The position numbers were made by a program, and so were the translations under genes. A stretch of DNA of 64,000 bases, from positions 42,372-106,371 of the forward strand of contig JBFMFH010000051.1 of the NCBI GenBank assembly GCA_040752275.1, in the 5' to 3' direction. Below are positions 27,095 through 35,696 of the stretch, one piece after another. The first letter of the stretch is position 1. Each line of letters opens with the position of its first letter. The notes beneath the pieces are model-generated. The model made no database searches, was not told where the DNA came from, and was given only the letters and a program-made list of their open reading frames with translations. The stretch comes from JBFMFH01 sp040752275 (GTDB taxonomy: Bacteria > Acidobacteriota > Vicinamibacteria > Vicinamibacterales > JAKQTR01).

Positions 27095-29278
27095 GTGAAC
27101 CGCCACCTCCAACGATACGACCTCGCCGGCGTGGCTGTGGTCCATGCCGCGCTGGCCGTCCTGGCCACGTGGCCACTCGTTCGACGCCTGGGATGGGCGC
27201 TGCCGGGGGACCTCGGGGACCCGCTTCTCAATACGTTCATCCTGGGCTGGGACGCCGACCGCCTCCTTCACGGACTGCGCGGACTCTGGGACGCGCCCCC
27301 CTTCTTCCCCTTCCGGCAGACGCTCGCCTTCTCGGAGCACCTGCTCGGCGTCGCGATCTTCACCGCGCCGCTGCAGTGGATCACGGGCAACCCGGTGCTC
27401 GCCTACAACGTGGCCTTCCTCGGATCGCCCGTGCTGGCGGGCACGGGGATGTACGGGCTGGCTCGGGAACTCTGGGGCCGGCGCGATGCCGCCTGGGTGG
27501 CGGCCGTCGCGTTCGCCTTCGCGCCCCATCGGGTCATGAACGTCAGCCACCTTCAAGTGTTGATGTCGGGGTGGATGCCGATCGCCCTGTGGGCGCTTCA
27601 TCGCTATTTCCGCACAGGGTCGCGCCGGGCGCTCGGCGGCTTTGTCGTGGCGTTCTGCCTCCAGGGTCTGTCGAACGGGTACTTCCTCTACTTCTTCGCA
27701 GTTGCCGTAGTCGTCATCGGCGGCATCGAGTTCGCCGGACTGCTGCGCCCCGGCCGGGCGTCACCGATCAAGCCGATTCGGCCGGGACGCGCCGCCGCCG
27801 ACCTTGCGGTGGGCGCGGTCATCGTCGGGCTGGTGTTCACGCCCGTGGCCCTCGCCTACTACGGCGTGCAGCGCGACCTCGGGTTCAGACGCGCGGTCTC
27901 GGAAGCCAAACTCTACGCCGCCAAGCCCGGTGACTACCTGCGCGCAGATGCCGACCTGACGATCTGGGGCCGGACGCTCGACGAGGCCCCGGCGGAGCGC
28001 TCGGTCTTCCCCGGCGTGACTATCGTTGTTCTCGCCGGTCTGGGTTTCGTGACCCTGCTTGCGAAGCCAGGCAACGGTCATTGTGCTGGTTGGCGGAGGC
28101 ACGTGTCCGCGTATGCCGGCGTTGTGGTGGTTGCCTTCTGGCTCTCGCTGGGGCCCGGCCACGGCCCATACGGGTGGCTGATGTCAGTGGTGCCGGGCTT
28201 CAACGGACTCCGAGTGCCCGCTCGCTTCGTGGTCGTCGTCGCTCTTGGGCTCGCTGCCCTTGGCGGCGCGGGTGCGGCCTGGGCATTCCGGCAGCCCTTC
28301 GTGAGGCGCCGGCCGGCCAGCCTCGCGGTCGTGCTCGCGTCGCTCGTCTTCGCCGAAGGGTATGGCGGACTGCTGCGGCTCGAGCCGTTCGATCCGGACC
28401 AGCGTCCGCGGGCAGCGCTCCATGCGTGGCTCGCCGGACGACCGGCTGGAGCGATGCTCGAACTGCCGATCGCCGGGCCGCACCTCGAGCGGTTCACCCT
28501 GCCGTACCAGTACAACACCCTCAAACACGGCCGGCGTATCGTCAACGGCTACAGCGGCTGGGGGTCCGCGCTGCAGGACTTCTTGTCGGAACTCAGCCTG
28601 CCGCAAGGGAGCCAGGAGGAGTTCGACGCCCTGCTCGGGGGTCTGTCGCGAATCGGTATCCGGTACATCGTGGTCCACCGTATCGAATTCGAGGAGCAGT
28701 GGCCCAAGACACACGATGATCTCCAGCGCCTCACGCGGGCACTGGAGCAATCGCCGTGGGTAGTGGCCGGTGAGACACTGCTTCCCGTGGACGCATGGCA
28801 GCTGAAAGACCCGGCGGTCCCGGGTCCGGCCGCCACAGACGGTCTCCATGCGCTTTCGGCGGGGTACGACTTCGCCTTGACATCGCCGGACCATCCCGAC
28901 CGCCTGGTGTATCTGACGGACGGCGATCCGCGATCCGGCTGGAAGACCGAGGCGCCGCAGAAGGGTGGAGAGTGGATCGAGATCGCGTTCGCGCGGCTGC
29001 GGGACCTCGCCCGCATCGACTTCGAGACGTCGGTCGTGCGGTCCGGTGGCTACCCGAGGGGCCTGCGGGTCGAGTCGCTCGGCGCCGATGGAGACGCGGC
29101 CGTGCTGTTCGAGGGAAGCGTCATCCCGCTTCTGATCGAGGGTCTCGTGCGTGCCCCGAGATTGCCTGCGATCGAACTGGCACTACCGCCCAATGAGTCC
29201 CAGCTGATCCGCATCTGGCAGACGGGACGGAGATCCGTGCAATGGGAAATCTCGGACATCCGGATATGGGCACGGTAG
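27095..29278 (+). CDS. Polytopic membrane protein, GT-C glycosyltransferase-like, with C-terminal discoidin-like domain
   Basis: This 727-residue protein starts at a GTG. The first 400 residues contain about ten hydrophobic helices. An early acidic loop (LPGDLGDPLLNTFILGWD, about residues 37-54) is typical of GT-C-like or YfhO-like membrane proteins that use lipid-linked sugars. Residues about 410-560 form a soluble periplasmic part (LELPIAGPHLERFTLPYQ). The last 140 residues (YLTDGDPRSGWKTEAPQKGG, WIEIAFARLRDLARIDFE) look like an F5/8 type C (discoidin-like) carbohydrate-binding sandwich. Substrate and exact family are unknown. The MBL-fold gene starts inside its 3' end. Confidence 0.75.
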   Translation: MNRHLQRYDLAGVAVVHAALAVLATWPLVRRLGWALPGDLGDPLLNTFILGWDADRLLHGLRGLWDAPPFFPFRQTLAFSEHLLGVAIFTAPLQWITGNPVLAYNVAFLGSPVLAGTGMYGLARELWGRRDAAWVAAVAFAFAPHRVMNVSHLQVLMSGWMPIALWALHRYFRTGSRRALGGFVVAFCLQGLSNGYFLYFFAVAVVVIGGIEFAGLLRPGRASPIKPIRPGRAAADLAVGAVIVGLVFTPVALAYYGVQRDLGFRRAVSEAKLYAAKPGDYLRADADLTIWGRTLDEAPAERSVFPGVTIVVLAGLGFVTLLAKPGNGHCAGWRRHVSAYAGVVVVAFWLSLGPGHGPYGWLMSVVPGFNGLRVPARFVVVVALGLAALGGAGAAWAFRQPFVRRRPASLAVVLASLVFAEGYGGLLRLEPFDPDQRPRAALHAWLAGRPAGAMLELPIAGPHLERFTLPYQYNTLKHGRRIVNGYSGWGSALQDFLSELSLPQGSQEEFDALLGGLSRIGIRYIVVHRIEFEEQWPKTHDDLQRLTRALEQSPWVVAGETLLPVDAWQLKDPAVPGPAATDGLHALSAGYDFALTSPDHPDRLVYLTDGDPRSGWKTEAPQKGGEWIEIAFARLRDLARIDFETSVVRSGGYPRGLRVESLGADGDAAVLFEGSVIPLLIEGLVRAPRLPAIELALPPNESQLIRIWQTGRRSVQWEISDIRIWAR

Positions 29279-30186
29279 GTGCTCGAATCCAAAGGGGACG
29301 GACACGACCATCGTCGGGCCCGTTGGTCGCCCTGGTACTGTCGATCCTGGCGCTGGCTGGGGCGGCCGAACGCCGTGCCGACCCCACCTGGGAACTTGTC
29401 GTGCTCGGCATCGCGCAGGATGCGGGGATTCCCCATCTCCGGTGTCTTGACCCGCCTTGCAGTGACATCCGGGCGGGCCGGCGCAAGGCCGAGAAGGTGT
29501 CGTCGATTGGCGTCATCGACCACGCGTCCGGCCAGGCGTACCTCTTCGACGCCACGCCCGACATGCCGGCGCAGATCCACGCGCTGACGGGCGGCCGCCT
29601 GCCGGACGCGATCTTCCTGACGCACGCACACATCGGCCACTACACTGGCCTGATGTACCTCGGCAAGGAAGGTACCGCCGCCCGGAACGTGCCCGTGTAT
29701 GCCACGCGTCGCATGTCGGACTACCTCGAGGCCAACGGCCCGTGGAGCCTGCTGGTCAAGGACGGCCACATCGGCCTCCGCGTCGTGGCTCCCGGCGTGG
29801 AGGTCTCGTTGCCCGGCGGGCTGAAGGTGACACCCATCCGCGTTCCACACCGCGAGGAACTCTCGGACACCGTCGGCTACATCATCGCCGGACCACGCGC
29901 GCACGTGCTCTTCGTGCCGGACACCGACCGATGGGAGACGTGGACGCGCGATATCCGAGAGCTGGCCGCTGAGATGGACCTGCTGATTGTGGATGGGACC
30001 TTTGCCTCGACGTCCGAGCTCAAGGGACGGACGATCGAGGACATCCCGCATCCGCTCATGTCCCTGACGCGCACCCTCCTCCGTGGGACGCGTGCCAAGC
30101 TCTGGTTCATCCACCTCAACCACACGAACACCGAGCTGGACAGGGCTGCGGACGTTCTGCGGGAGGGGCAGCGGTTCCCGATCTGA
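29242..30186 (+). CDS. MBL-fold metallohydrolase, PqqB-like
   Basis: This 314-residue protein has an N-terminal hydrophobic stretch (PLVALVLSILALAGA) that may be an export signal or anchor. The metal motif reads FLTHAHIGHYTG, in which the usual Asp of HxHxDH is replaced by Gly. Further ligands lie in PHREELSDTVGY, FVPDTDRW and IHLNHTNTE. This composition resembles PqqB-like proteins, which use the fold in oxidative steps. No other pqq gene is present, so PQQ synthesis should not be inferred. The ATG at 29242 has GGAG nine bases upstream and overlaps the previous gene by 37 bases; another ATG is at 29266. Confidence 0.83.
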   Translation: MGNLGHPDMGTVGARIQRGRTRPSSGPLVALVLSILALAGAAERRADPTWELVVLGIAQDAGIPHLRCLDPPCSDIRAGRRKAEKVSSIGVIDHASGQAYLFDATPDMPAQIHALTGGRLPDAIFLTHAHIGHYTGLMYLGKEGTAARNVPVYATRRMSDYLEANGPWSLLVKDGHIGLRVVAPGVEVSLPGGLKVTPIRVPHREELSDTVGYIIAGPRAHVLFVPDTDRWETWTRDIRELAAEMDLLIVDGTFASTSELKGRTIEDIPHPLMSLTRTLLRGTRAKLWFIHLNHTNTELDRAADVLREGQRFPI

Positions 30187-30308
30187 GCCCGGCTCTCACC
30201 CAAGCCCCGGCCGCCGGCCGCGTGAGTCGACAGCCGGGTTCATCACCGCCGCCTTCGCTCGAGGCAGGTGGGCGCCCTGCAACGACGTGGTTGTGAACGC
30301 GGTTCGAA

Positions 30309-31520
30309 TCAACGGTCCCGCGCGATCGCGTAGACGCGGATGCCCGGCCTCTCTGCAATCACACCTGTCGGTGACCAACCATCGGCCCAGACGATGCCCG
30401 GATCGCGCGGGAGATCGAGGAGAACCGTCCATCCCCGCGATCCGCTGACGCCTGAGAGACACCTCCAGACGTCTCGGCCCAGGCCGGCCGACTGCACCGG
30501 GCTCGTTCCCCGTTCCCCCTCCTGCACCTCGGGACGGACATCATCCGGTATCACGCGGGTGCCTTCGATGAACGCCTCCGCGCAGCGTTGCTGGATCGGA
30601 CGCGGCACCAGGGCGTGCAGCCCATCCTCCATGTGGAAAGTGGTGCCGACGTCGAAGAGACGCCCGAGGATTCCGAAGGCGAAGAACACGGCCGGGTCGT
30701 CCGACCGGCGTGACGGCTCGCTCCGTTCGGCCGCGCCGATCGGCTCACCGCTTACGACCGGCTTGCCGGTCTGTTGCGACAACCGCTCGAGGTCGCGGAC
30801 TCGTGCGACCATTCTCCATGCGTCACCCTGGCGCGCCAGGTGGCGGGTGATGTACTCGCCGCCCGGTCGCGAGGCCGTGTCGGCGCTGGCCGCGCCGAGC
30901 GTGTAGAGGACGCCACCCGGCAGGCGGTCCGCCAGGTCCTGCAAGTCCTCGTCTCGACCCAGGCGATTGTCCTGGCTTGGATGATACGGCTCGTTGGCGA
31001 TCTGGACGAGGCAGTTGTCGGCGCGGTCGCAGGCGGCGCCGATTGCGCGCACGTGCTGCTCGAGATCGAAGCGACGCATGGCGGTGCCTGCCAGCGCAAC
31101 GACTTCCACGTAGAGATCCCTTCGCGCCGCCATCTCGAGCAATCGGGGCAACGCAGATTGTGCCGCGTCCGGCGGCAGGTCGAACCAACAGCACAGGGAG
31201 CCGAGCACGCGGACGAGCGTGAACCCCTGGCCGCGCGCCCAGCGGAGAAACGCATCGGCCTTCTCTTCCTCGCCGTCCGCGACGTAGTCGAGCAACCGGA
31301 ACGCCGTCACGCCGCGCCAGTGGAACTGGCGGCCGTCCGGGTAGACGAAGCGGCGTCCATCGATGGCCAGCCGGCCGCGCACGGCGGACTCGGGCATCGT
31401 GGGTCGAAGCCGCTCCGTCCCGGTGACGGAGTTTCCGGGGAACGCCGACGGCGCGGTCGCGGCGAGCACGAACGCCGCCGCAAGAGAGCCCAGTCGTTGA
31501 CAACGCGCGTGCTGCCTCAC
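30309..31520 (-). CDS. Secreted clan GH-A-like TIM-barrel protein (glycosidase-like)
   Basis: About 403 residues from a GTG at 31520, with a hydrophobic signal-like segment (LGSLAAAFVLAATAPSAF). The sequence opens with GRRFVYPDGRQFHWRGVT, typical of GH5-like cellulases and mannanases (xGxxFxxRGVN). It continues with GFTLVRVLGSLCCWFDL and VQIANEPYHPSQDN, where NEP corresponds to the acid/base Glu of clan GH-A. A clear nucleophile Glu is less certain; VVSGEPIG is a candidate. Function as a glycoside hydrolase is inferred. The start is uncertain because GGAG lies too close to the GTG. The frame upstream runs into the divergent VanZ-like gene. Confidence 0.7.
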   Translation of the reverse strand: MRQHARCQRLGSLAAAFVLAATAPSAFPGNSVTGTERLRPTMPESAVRGRLAIDGRRFVYPDGRQFHWRGVTAFRLLDYVADGEEEKADAFLRWARGQGFTLVRVLGSLCCWFDLPPDAAQSALPRLLEMAARRDLYVEVVALAGTAMRRFDLEQHVRAIGAACDRADNCLVQIANEPYHPSQDNRLGRDEDLQDLADRLPGGVLYTLGAASADTASRPGGEYITRHLARQGDAWRMVARVRDLERLSQQTGKPVVSGEPIGAAERSEPSRRSDDPAVFFAFGILGRLFDVGTTFHMEDGLHALVPRPIQQRCAEAFIEGTRVIPDDVRPEVQEGERGTSPVQSAGLGRDVWRCLSGVSGSRGWTVLLDLPRDPGIVWADGWSPTGVIAERPGIRVYAIARDR

Positions 31521-31607
31521 GTCTCCATGATGACACGCGAAGACCCCGAGAAGCCCTGGTAGAATGACTCGCCCGGCCGGACACTCGGCGGGAAAGGAGC
31601 CGGGAGG

Positions 31608-32711
31608 ATGAACCCCTCCAGCGTCGCACGCCGGCGGTTGCTCGTGGCCCTCGTCGTTTCTACGGGCCTGGTGCTCTCCGCGCCCTTCGTCGGGGTCGTG
31701 CGCGGCGAAATCCGAAAGGCCTTCCCCGAACAATTCAGCCTGATCATCAACGGCATGGTGGGCGCGGCCCTTCTGGCGGCCGTGCTCGTCGGGCTGTCCC
31801 GCATCCGCGAGCACCGGATGACGCGCTACGCCGCGATGGCGATGGCGTTTGTCACCGGTGCCACCTTCGCGGGGCTGACCGGCAGTCCCGACCCGGCCGT
31901 GCGGGCGGTCGAACACTTCCATTTCGTGCAGTTCGGCATCATCACGTTGCTCTTCTACCGGACCTGGCGCGACAGAGCCGACTGCGCCGCACTGGCGATG
32001 CCCATCATGGCGGCCTTCATCGTCGGCATCGCGGAAGAGGCGTTTCAGTGGTTCATCCCCGCACGCGTGGGCGAACTGCGGGACGTGTGGCTGAACGGCG
32101 TCGCCATCGGCTGCGGTCTGCTCTTCGCGGCAGGGATCGAGCCGCCGGTGCCCTTCACGGTCGGATGGCGACCGGGCTCCCGCCGACTGGCGTCGCGCCT
32201 CCTGGCAGCGGCCGTTCTCACCCTGGCGGCGTTCATCCACACAGTCCATCTGGGGCAGGAGATCCACGACCCGGAGATCGGCGTATTCGACACGCGGTTC
32301 TCGGCCGAACGCCTGGCTGCGCTGAGCGCCGAGCGGACCGAGCAGTGGAAGACGGACCCGCCCGAGACACGGCCGCCGAGGCTGTCGCGTGAGGATCAGT
32401 ACATGACCGAGGGTCTGCAGCACGTGCAGGCGCGAAACACGGCGTGGGACGCCGGAGACGCCAAGGCAGCGTGGCGGGAGAACCTGATCCTCGAGAGGTA
32501 TTTCCAGCCGGTGCTGGACACCCCGTCGTACGTGTCGCCGACCGGGCATCGCTGGGGGCCCGACCACCGTGCCGACGCCAGCGAGCGGGCGAAGGACACG
32601 GTGGGACAGCCGTTCACGAGTGCAGCCTACCCCTATCCGCTCTTCTACTGGTCGCCGCGGCTGCTATGGGTCGTCGCGCTGCTGGCGGCCGGGGCGCTGC
32701 TGTTGCTGTGA
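31608..32711 (+). CDS. VanZ-like family membrane protein
   Basis: This 367-residue protein has five or so transmembrane helices in its first 230 residues and one at the extreme C-terminus. The VanZ signature is visible: HFVQFGIITLLFYR, then EEAFQWFIPARVGELRDVWL followed by NGVAIGCG. The C-terminal third is a soluble, charged region (YMTEGLQHVQARNTAWDAGD) not found in short VanZ proteins. VanZ confers low-level teicoplanin resistance in enterococci by an unclear mechanism; a role here is unknown. A strong GGAGCCGGGAGG precedes the ATG. Confidence 0.82.
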   Translation: MNPSSVARRRLLVALVVSTGLVLSAPFVGVVRGEIRKAFPEQFSLIINGMVGAALLAAVLVGLSRIREHRMTRYAAMAMAFVTGATFAGLTGSPDPAVRAVEHFHFVQFGIITLLFYRTWRDRADCAALAMPIMAAFIVGIAEEAFQWFIPARVGELRDVWLNGVAIGCGLLFAAGIEPPVPFTVGWRPGSRRLASRLLAAAVLTLAAFIHTVHLGQEIHDPEIGVFDTRFSAERLAALSAERTEQWKTDPPETRPPRLSREDQYMTEGLQHVQARNTAWDAGDAKAAWRENLILERYFQPVLDTPSYVSPTGHRWGPDHRADASERAKDTVGQPFTSAAYPYPLFYWSPRLLWVVALLAAGALLLL

Positions 32712-32733
32712 AGGCCGGGTCGACCGAAGGCAG

Positions 32734-32772
32734 CCGAACCCCGAACCCCGAACCCCGAATCCCGAATCCCGG
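32734..32772 (+). repeat. Heptanucleotide tandem repeat, CCGAACC/CCGAATC type
   Basis: Three ccgaacc units are followed by two ccgaatc units and ccgg. The array fills almost all of the 64-base gap between the convergent VanZ-like and glutamine synthetase genes. Confidence 0.92.
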
Positions 32773-32775
32773 TTC

Positions 32776-34218
32776 TTAGAATTGACTCCACAGATACTGA
32801 TTCGTCACCTCGTGGTGGAACTGCACTTCGGCGATCTTGATGACGCTGCCCAGTGCCTTCGGACACCGGTCCGCTGACATCTGCTTCACCTCGGCGAATT
32901 TCGACTGGACATCCTCGCCCAGGAGCTCGCCCGCGAGGGCGCTCGACTTAAAGTGCCGGATGGCGTCGTAGATGTTGTCCGGCAGGAAGCGCGTCCTTGA
33001 GCGGCGGATTTCGGTGTCCGCATCCTCGGGCAGCGGCCCCTCGAGCCCCGTGCGCAGCAGGGTGTAGATGGCCAGATACGGATTCGCGTCCGGCGCGATC
33101 GATCGGACTTCGATGCGGGTCGACTTTTCGTTGCCGAGGGGGATGCGCACCATGGCGCCGCGGTTGATGGGCGAGGCCTTGATCTGATTCGGCGCCTCGT
33201 AGTGCGGGTCGAGCCTCCGGTACGAGTTGACGCTCGAGTTGAGGATCAGGCAGAGGTCGTTCGCGCTGCTCAGGATGCGATCGATGAAACTCCAGCCGAG
33301 GCTCGAGAGATGGTCCTCGCCCGACGCATCCCAGAAGAGATTCTTGCCATCGCGCGTCAGGGACAGGTTCGTGTGCATGCCGCTGCCGTTGACCCCGGTC
33401 ACCGGTTTCGGCAAGAACGAGGCCGTCATGTCGAGCTGCTGCGCGACCTGGCGACAGATGAGCTTGTAGAGCTGAACCTGGTCGGCGGCGACGCAGGCCT
33501 CGGTGTAGCTGTAGTTCATCTCGAACTGCGAGGGGGCCACTTCCGGATGGTCCTTCTCGTTGGCGAAGCCGAGGGCCCGCTGGGCTTCCGCCGCGTTGTC
33601 GATGAAGATGCGAAGCGCGTCCCCCGGCAGGGAGTGGTAGTAGCCGCCCGTCGAGATGAAGTCGAAACGGCCCGTGTGATGGTATTGCCGCTCGGCGTCG
33701 CGACCCTTGAAGAGAAACCCCTCGATCTCGTTCGACGCGTTCGCGACGGTGCCGTCCTTCGCCAGAAGGTCCGCCCCAAACCGTTTGAGCCGGCCTCGGA
33801 TGTCCGCCGGGTACGGCGTGCCGTCCCGTTCCATGACCTGGCCGAACACGAGGACCTTCCCGGGGCCGAAGATGTCGGCCGGCAGCCAGTAGAACGCCGG
33901 CCAGTCGATGCCCAGCCGAAGGTCCGACTCGGCCTGCTGCGAGAACCCGCGAATCGAGGAGCCGTCGAAGGTCAGGTTGTCGGCCGCCTTCAACAGGAAC
34001 TTCTTGTCGTAGTCCAGCATGTGCAGGCGGCCTTCGAGATCCGTGAAGCAGACGGTCACCGCCTTGATGCGCTTCTCGTCGGCCAGGTACTTGAGCCGTT
34101 CGTCCTGGATCTGCTCCGCCGGCACGCGGTCCAGGCGCTGCTGCTTCGCCGCCAGGTTGAGTTCTTCGAGCCGGTCGTAGGGGATCTCCAGGAAGTCGCG
34201 CAACGGTGTCCGATCCAC
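32776..34218 (-). CDS. glnA: Glutamine synthetase, type I-like
   Basis: This enzyme makes glutamine from glutamate, ammonia and ATP. The 480-residue length fits dodecameric GSI. The latch and beta-grasp region has LTFDGSSIRGF, the metal-site region reads EVAPSQFEMNY, the nucleotide region NGSGMHTNLSL, and the glutamate flap/Arg region LDPHYEAPNQIKASPINRGA with STRIEVRS. The usual C-terminal adenylylation loop (NLYDLPPE in enterobacteria) is absent. In its place is a divergent stretch TEIRRSRTRFLPDNIYDAIR, so GlnE-type control is not expected. The start is a GTG with AAGGAGG five to six bases upstream. Confidence 0.92.
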   Translation of the reverse strand: MDRTPLRDFLEIPYDRLEELNLAAKQQRLDRVPAEQIQDERLKYLADEKRIKAVTVCFTDLEGRLHMLDYDKKFLLKAADNLTFDGSSIRGFSQQAESDLRLGIDWPAFYWLPADIFGPGKVLVFGQVMERDGTPYPADIRGRLKRFGADLLAKDGTVANASNEIEGFLFKGRDAERQYHHTGRFDFISTGGYYHSLPGDALRIFIDNAAEAQRALGFANEKDHPEVAPSQFEMNYSYTEACVAADQVQLYKLICRQVAQQLDMTASFLPKPVTGVNGSGMHTNLSLTRDGKNLFWDASGEDHLSSLGWSFIDRILSSANDLCLILNSSVNSYRRLDPHYEAPNQIKASPINRGAMVRIPLGNEKSTRIEVRSIAPDANPYLAIYTLLRTGLEGPLPEDADTEIRRSRTRFLPDNIYDAIRHFKSSALAGELLGEDVQSKFAEVKQMSADRCPKALGSVIKIAEVQFHHEVTNQYLWSQF

Positions 34219-34295
34219 GGTGTCCTCCTTGAACTAAGACAAAACTGACAGATAATAACACTAATATTGAATCATTTACATTAAATCCAACCACT
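34219..34295 (-). promoter_or_regulatory. AT-rich leader/promoter region of glnA
   Basis: This short stretch is strikingly AT-rich compared with all neighbouring DNA. On the minus strand TTGGAT and TATTAG with an 18-base spacer are a possible promoter, followed by about 35 bases of leader and AAGGAGG. No sigma-54 site is evident. Confidence 0.4.
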
Positions 34296-34411
34296 CCCGC
34301 TCTAGAGCGGGACTGTTCCCGGACTGTTCCCGGAGTTGTCCCGGTCTCGCCCCGCTCTAATCCCGCTCTGATCCCGCTTCAGTCCCGCTTCAGTCCCGCT
34401 CGAGAGCGGGG
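34296..34411. repeat. Eleven-nucleotide tandem repeat array (about ten units)
   Basis: Consecutive 11-mers beginning cccgg or cccgc are readable: cccgctctaga, gcgggactgtt, cccggactgtt, cccggagttgt, cccggtctcgc, cccgctctaat, cccgctctgat, cccgcttcagt twice and cccgctcgaga. The array encodes the last 36 codons and the stop of the dus gene, and it reaches the glnA leader. Confidence 0.9.
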
Positions 34412-35525
34412 TTGTCGCAGGTGCCCCAGGGGTTGTCACATCAGGTGCGAGGAAGAAGCCACCGATGTGCCTCCGCACCTCCTCGACCGACTCGGCGTGG
34501 TTGACGGCGACGCGCAGGTGGGAGCCGCCCTCGAAGCCCTTCGTGTACCACGCGCAGAGCGCTCGCAGCTTGTTGATGACCCATCGCTCGTGGCCTCGGG
34601 CAGGGCGGTGGCTGCTCTCCGAGGCGGCGCCGGCGTCCTGATTACCCGAAGTGCCGGACGCCGCCTGCGGAGCCACGTGCCGGAACCCGTCCGCCTCGTT
34701 CACTCGCTCGCTGAGCAGCAGGTCGATGTACTCCAACAGGAAGCGTCCCCGCTCGGCAGGTGTCACGTCACGAGCTTGCCGGCCGGCGAGCAAGTCGGCC
34801 GCCTGCGCGAACAGCCACGGGTTCCTGAGGATGCCTCGCCCGACGAGCACGCCCGCGACGGGAAGGCTGCGCAGCCGGTCGAGAATATCGCCGGCGTCGA
34901 CGAGGTCCCCGCTTCCGAGTACAGGGATGCTGACCGCTTCCGCCACGCGTGCGATGAGGTCCCAGTCGGACCGGCCGGCGTAACCCTGCGCGGCCGTCCG
35001 CCCGTGCACGGCAACAGCCGAGGCGCCAGCCGCCTCCAGCATCTTCGCCAGCTCCGGCGCGTTGATCTCACGGTCGTTCCAGCCGGCCCGCATCTTTACC
35101 GTCACGGGAATCCTGACGGCCCCCCTCATGGCCGACACGATCCTCGCCGCGTGCACCGGCTCTCGCATCAGGCTACAGCCGGCCTGGTGCTTCGCGACCT
35201 TCGGCACGGGGCAGCCCATGTTGACGTCGACGATGTCCGCGCCCATGCCTTCGACGACTTGGGCGGCCGCAGCCATCGTGGCCGGATCACCGCCGAAGAT
35301 CTGGATGGCGACTGGCCGCTCCTCCTCCGTGAACTCCGCGTACTCGAGGGTGCGGTCGATGCCCCGCACGATGCCCTCGCTGCTGACCATCTCCGACACG
35401 ACGAGGCCACACCCGCCCAGGCGCTTCACCAGGCGGCGAAAGGCGGTATCGGTCAGGCCCGCCATCGGAGCCAGGACGAAGGGCGATGTCAGCGGCAGGG
35501 ACGAAGGACGCTCGGTCACTATCAC
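34302..35525 (-). CDS. dus: tRNA-dihydrouridine synthase (DusB-like)
   Basis: This flavoenzyme reduces uridines in the tRNA D-loop. The TIM barrel starts with SPFVLAPMAGLTD, carries EMVSSEG, DVNMGCPVPKVAKHQAG (catalytic Cys after the MG motif), VKMRAGW, AVHGRTAAQGYAG and VLVGRGILRNPWLF. A disordered insertion rich in Ala/Ser/His (about residues 287-310) precedes the helical tRNA-binding domain (ERWVINKLRALCAWYTKG). The last 36 residues are translated from an 11-base tandem repeat and are unlike any Dus domain. The start is uncertain between GTG codons at 35525 and 35519. Confidence 0.9.
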   Translation of the reverse strand: MIVTERPSSLPLTSPFVLAPMAGLTDTAFRRLVKRLGGCGLVVSEMVSSEGIVRGIDRTLEYAEFTEEERPVAIQIFGGDPATMAAAAQVVEGMGADIVDVNMGCPVPKVAKHQAGCSLMREPVHAARIVSAMRGAVRIPVTVKMRAGWNDREINAPELAKMLEAAGASAVAVHGRTAAQGYAGRSDWDLIARVAEAVSIPVLGSGDLVDAGDILDRLRSLPVAGVLVGRGILRNPWLFAQAADLLAGRQARDVTPAERGRFLLEYIDLLLSERVNEADGFRHVAPQAASGTSGNQDAGAASESSHRPARGHERWVINKLRALCAWYTKGFEGGSHLRVAVNHAESVEEVRRHIGGFFLAPDVTTPGAPATTPLSSGTEAGLKRDQSGIRAGRDRDNSGNSPGTVPL

Positions 35526-35696
35526 CTATTCTCCATCACCTTCGTGTTGGCGTTCAGCAGCAGACTCGGCCCTATGGCCCTGCGCCATGCTATCCTGCCG
35601 CCGCAATCCCGGTCAGCACGAAGTGCCTTCAGGCCGAGGGGCGCAGCCCCCGGCCCAGCGACCGACCTGGACGGATGGCGCCCTCCGGAGAAGGGG

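Noticed and set aside
29242..30186. PQQ biosynthesis locus
   Set aside because: Only a PqqB-like fold is present; no pqqA, C, D or E gene is adjacent.
34467..35696. Upstream extension of the APC permease frame
   Set aside because: It is the antisense of dus and has no signal or domain; the permease start at 35697 has a strong ribosome binding site.
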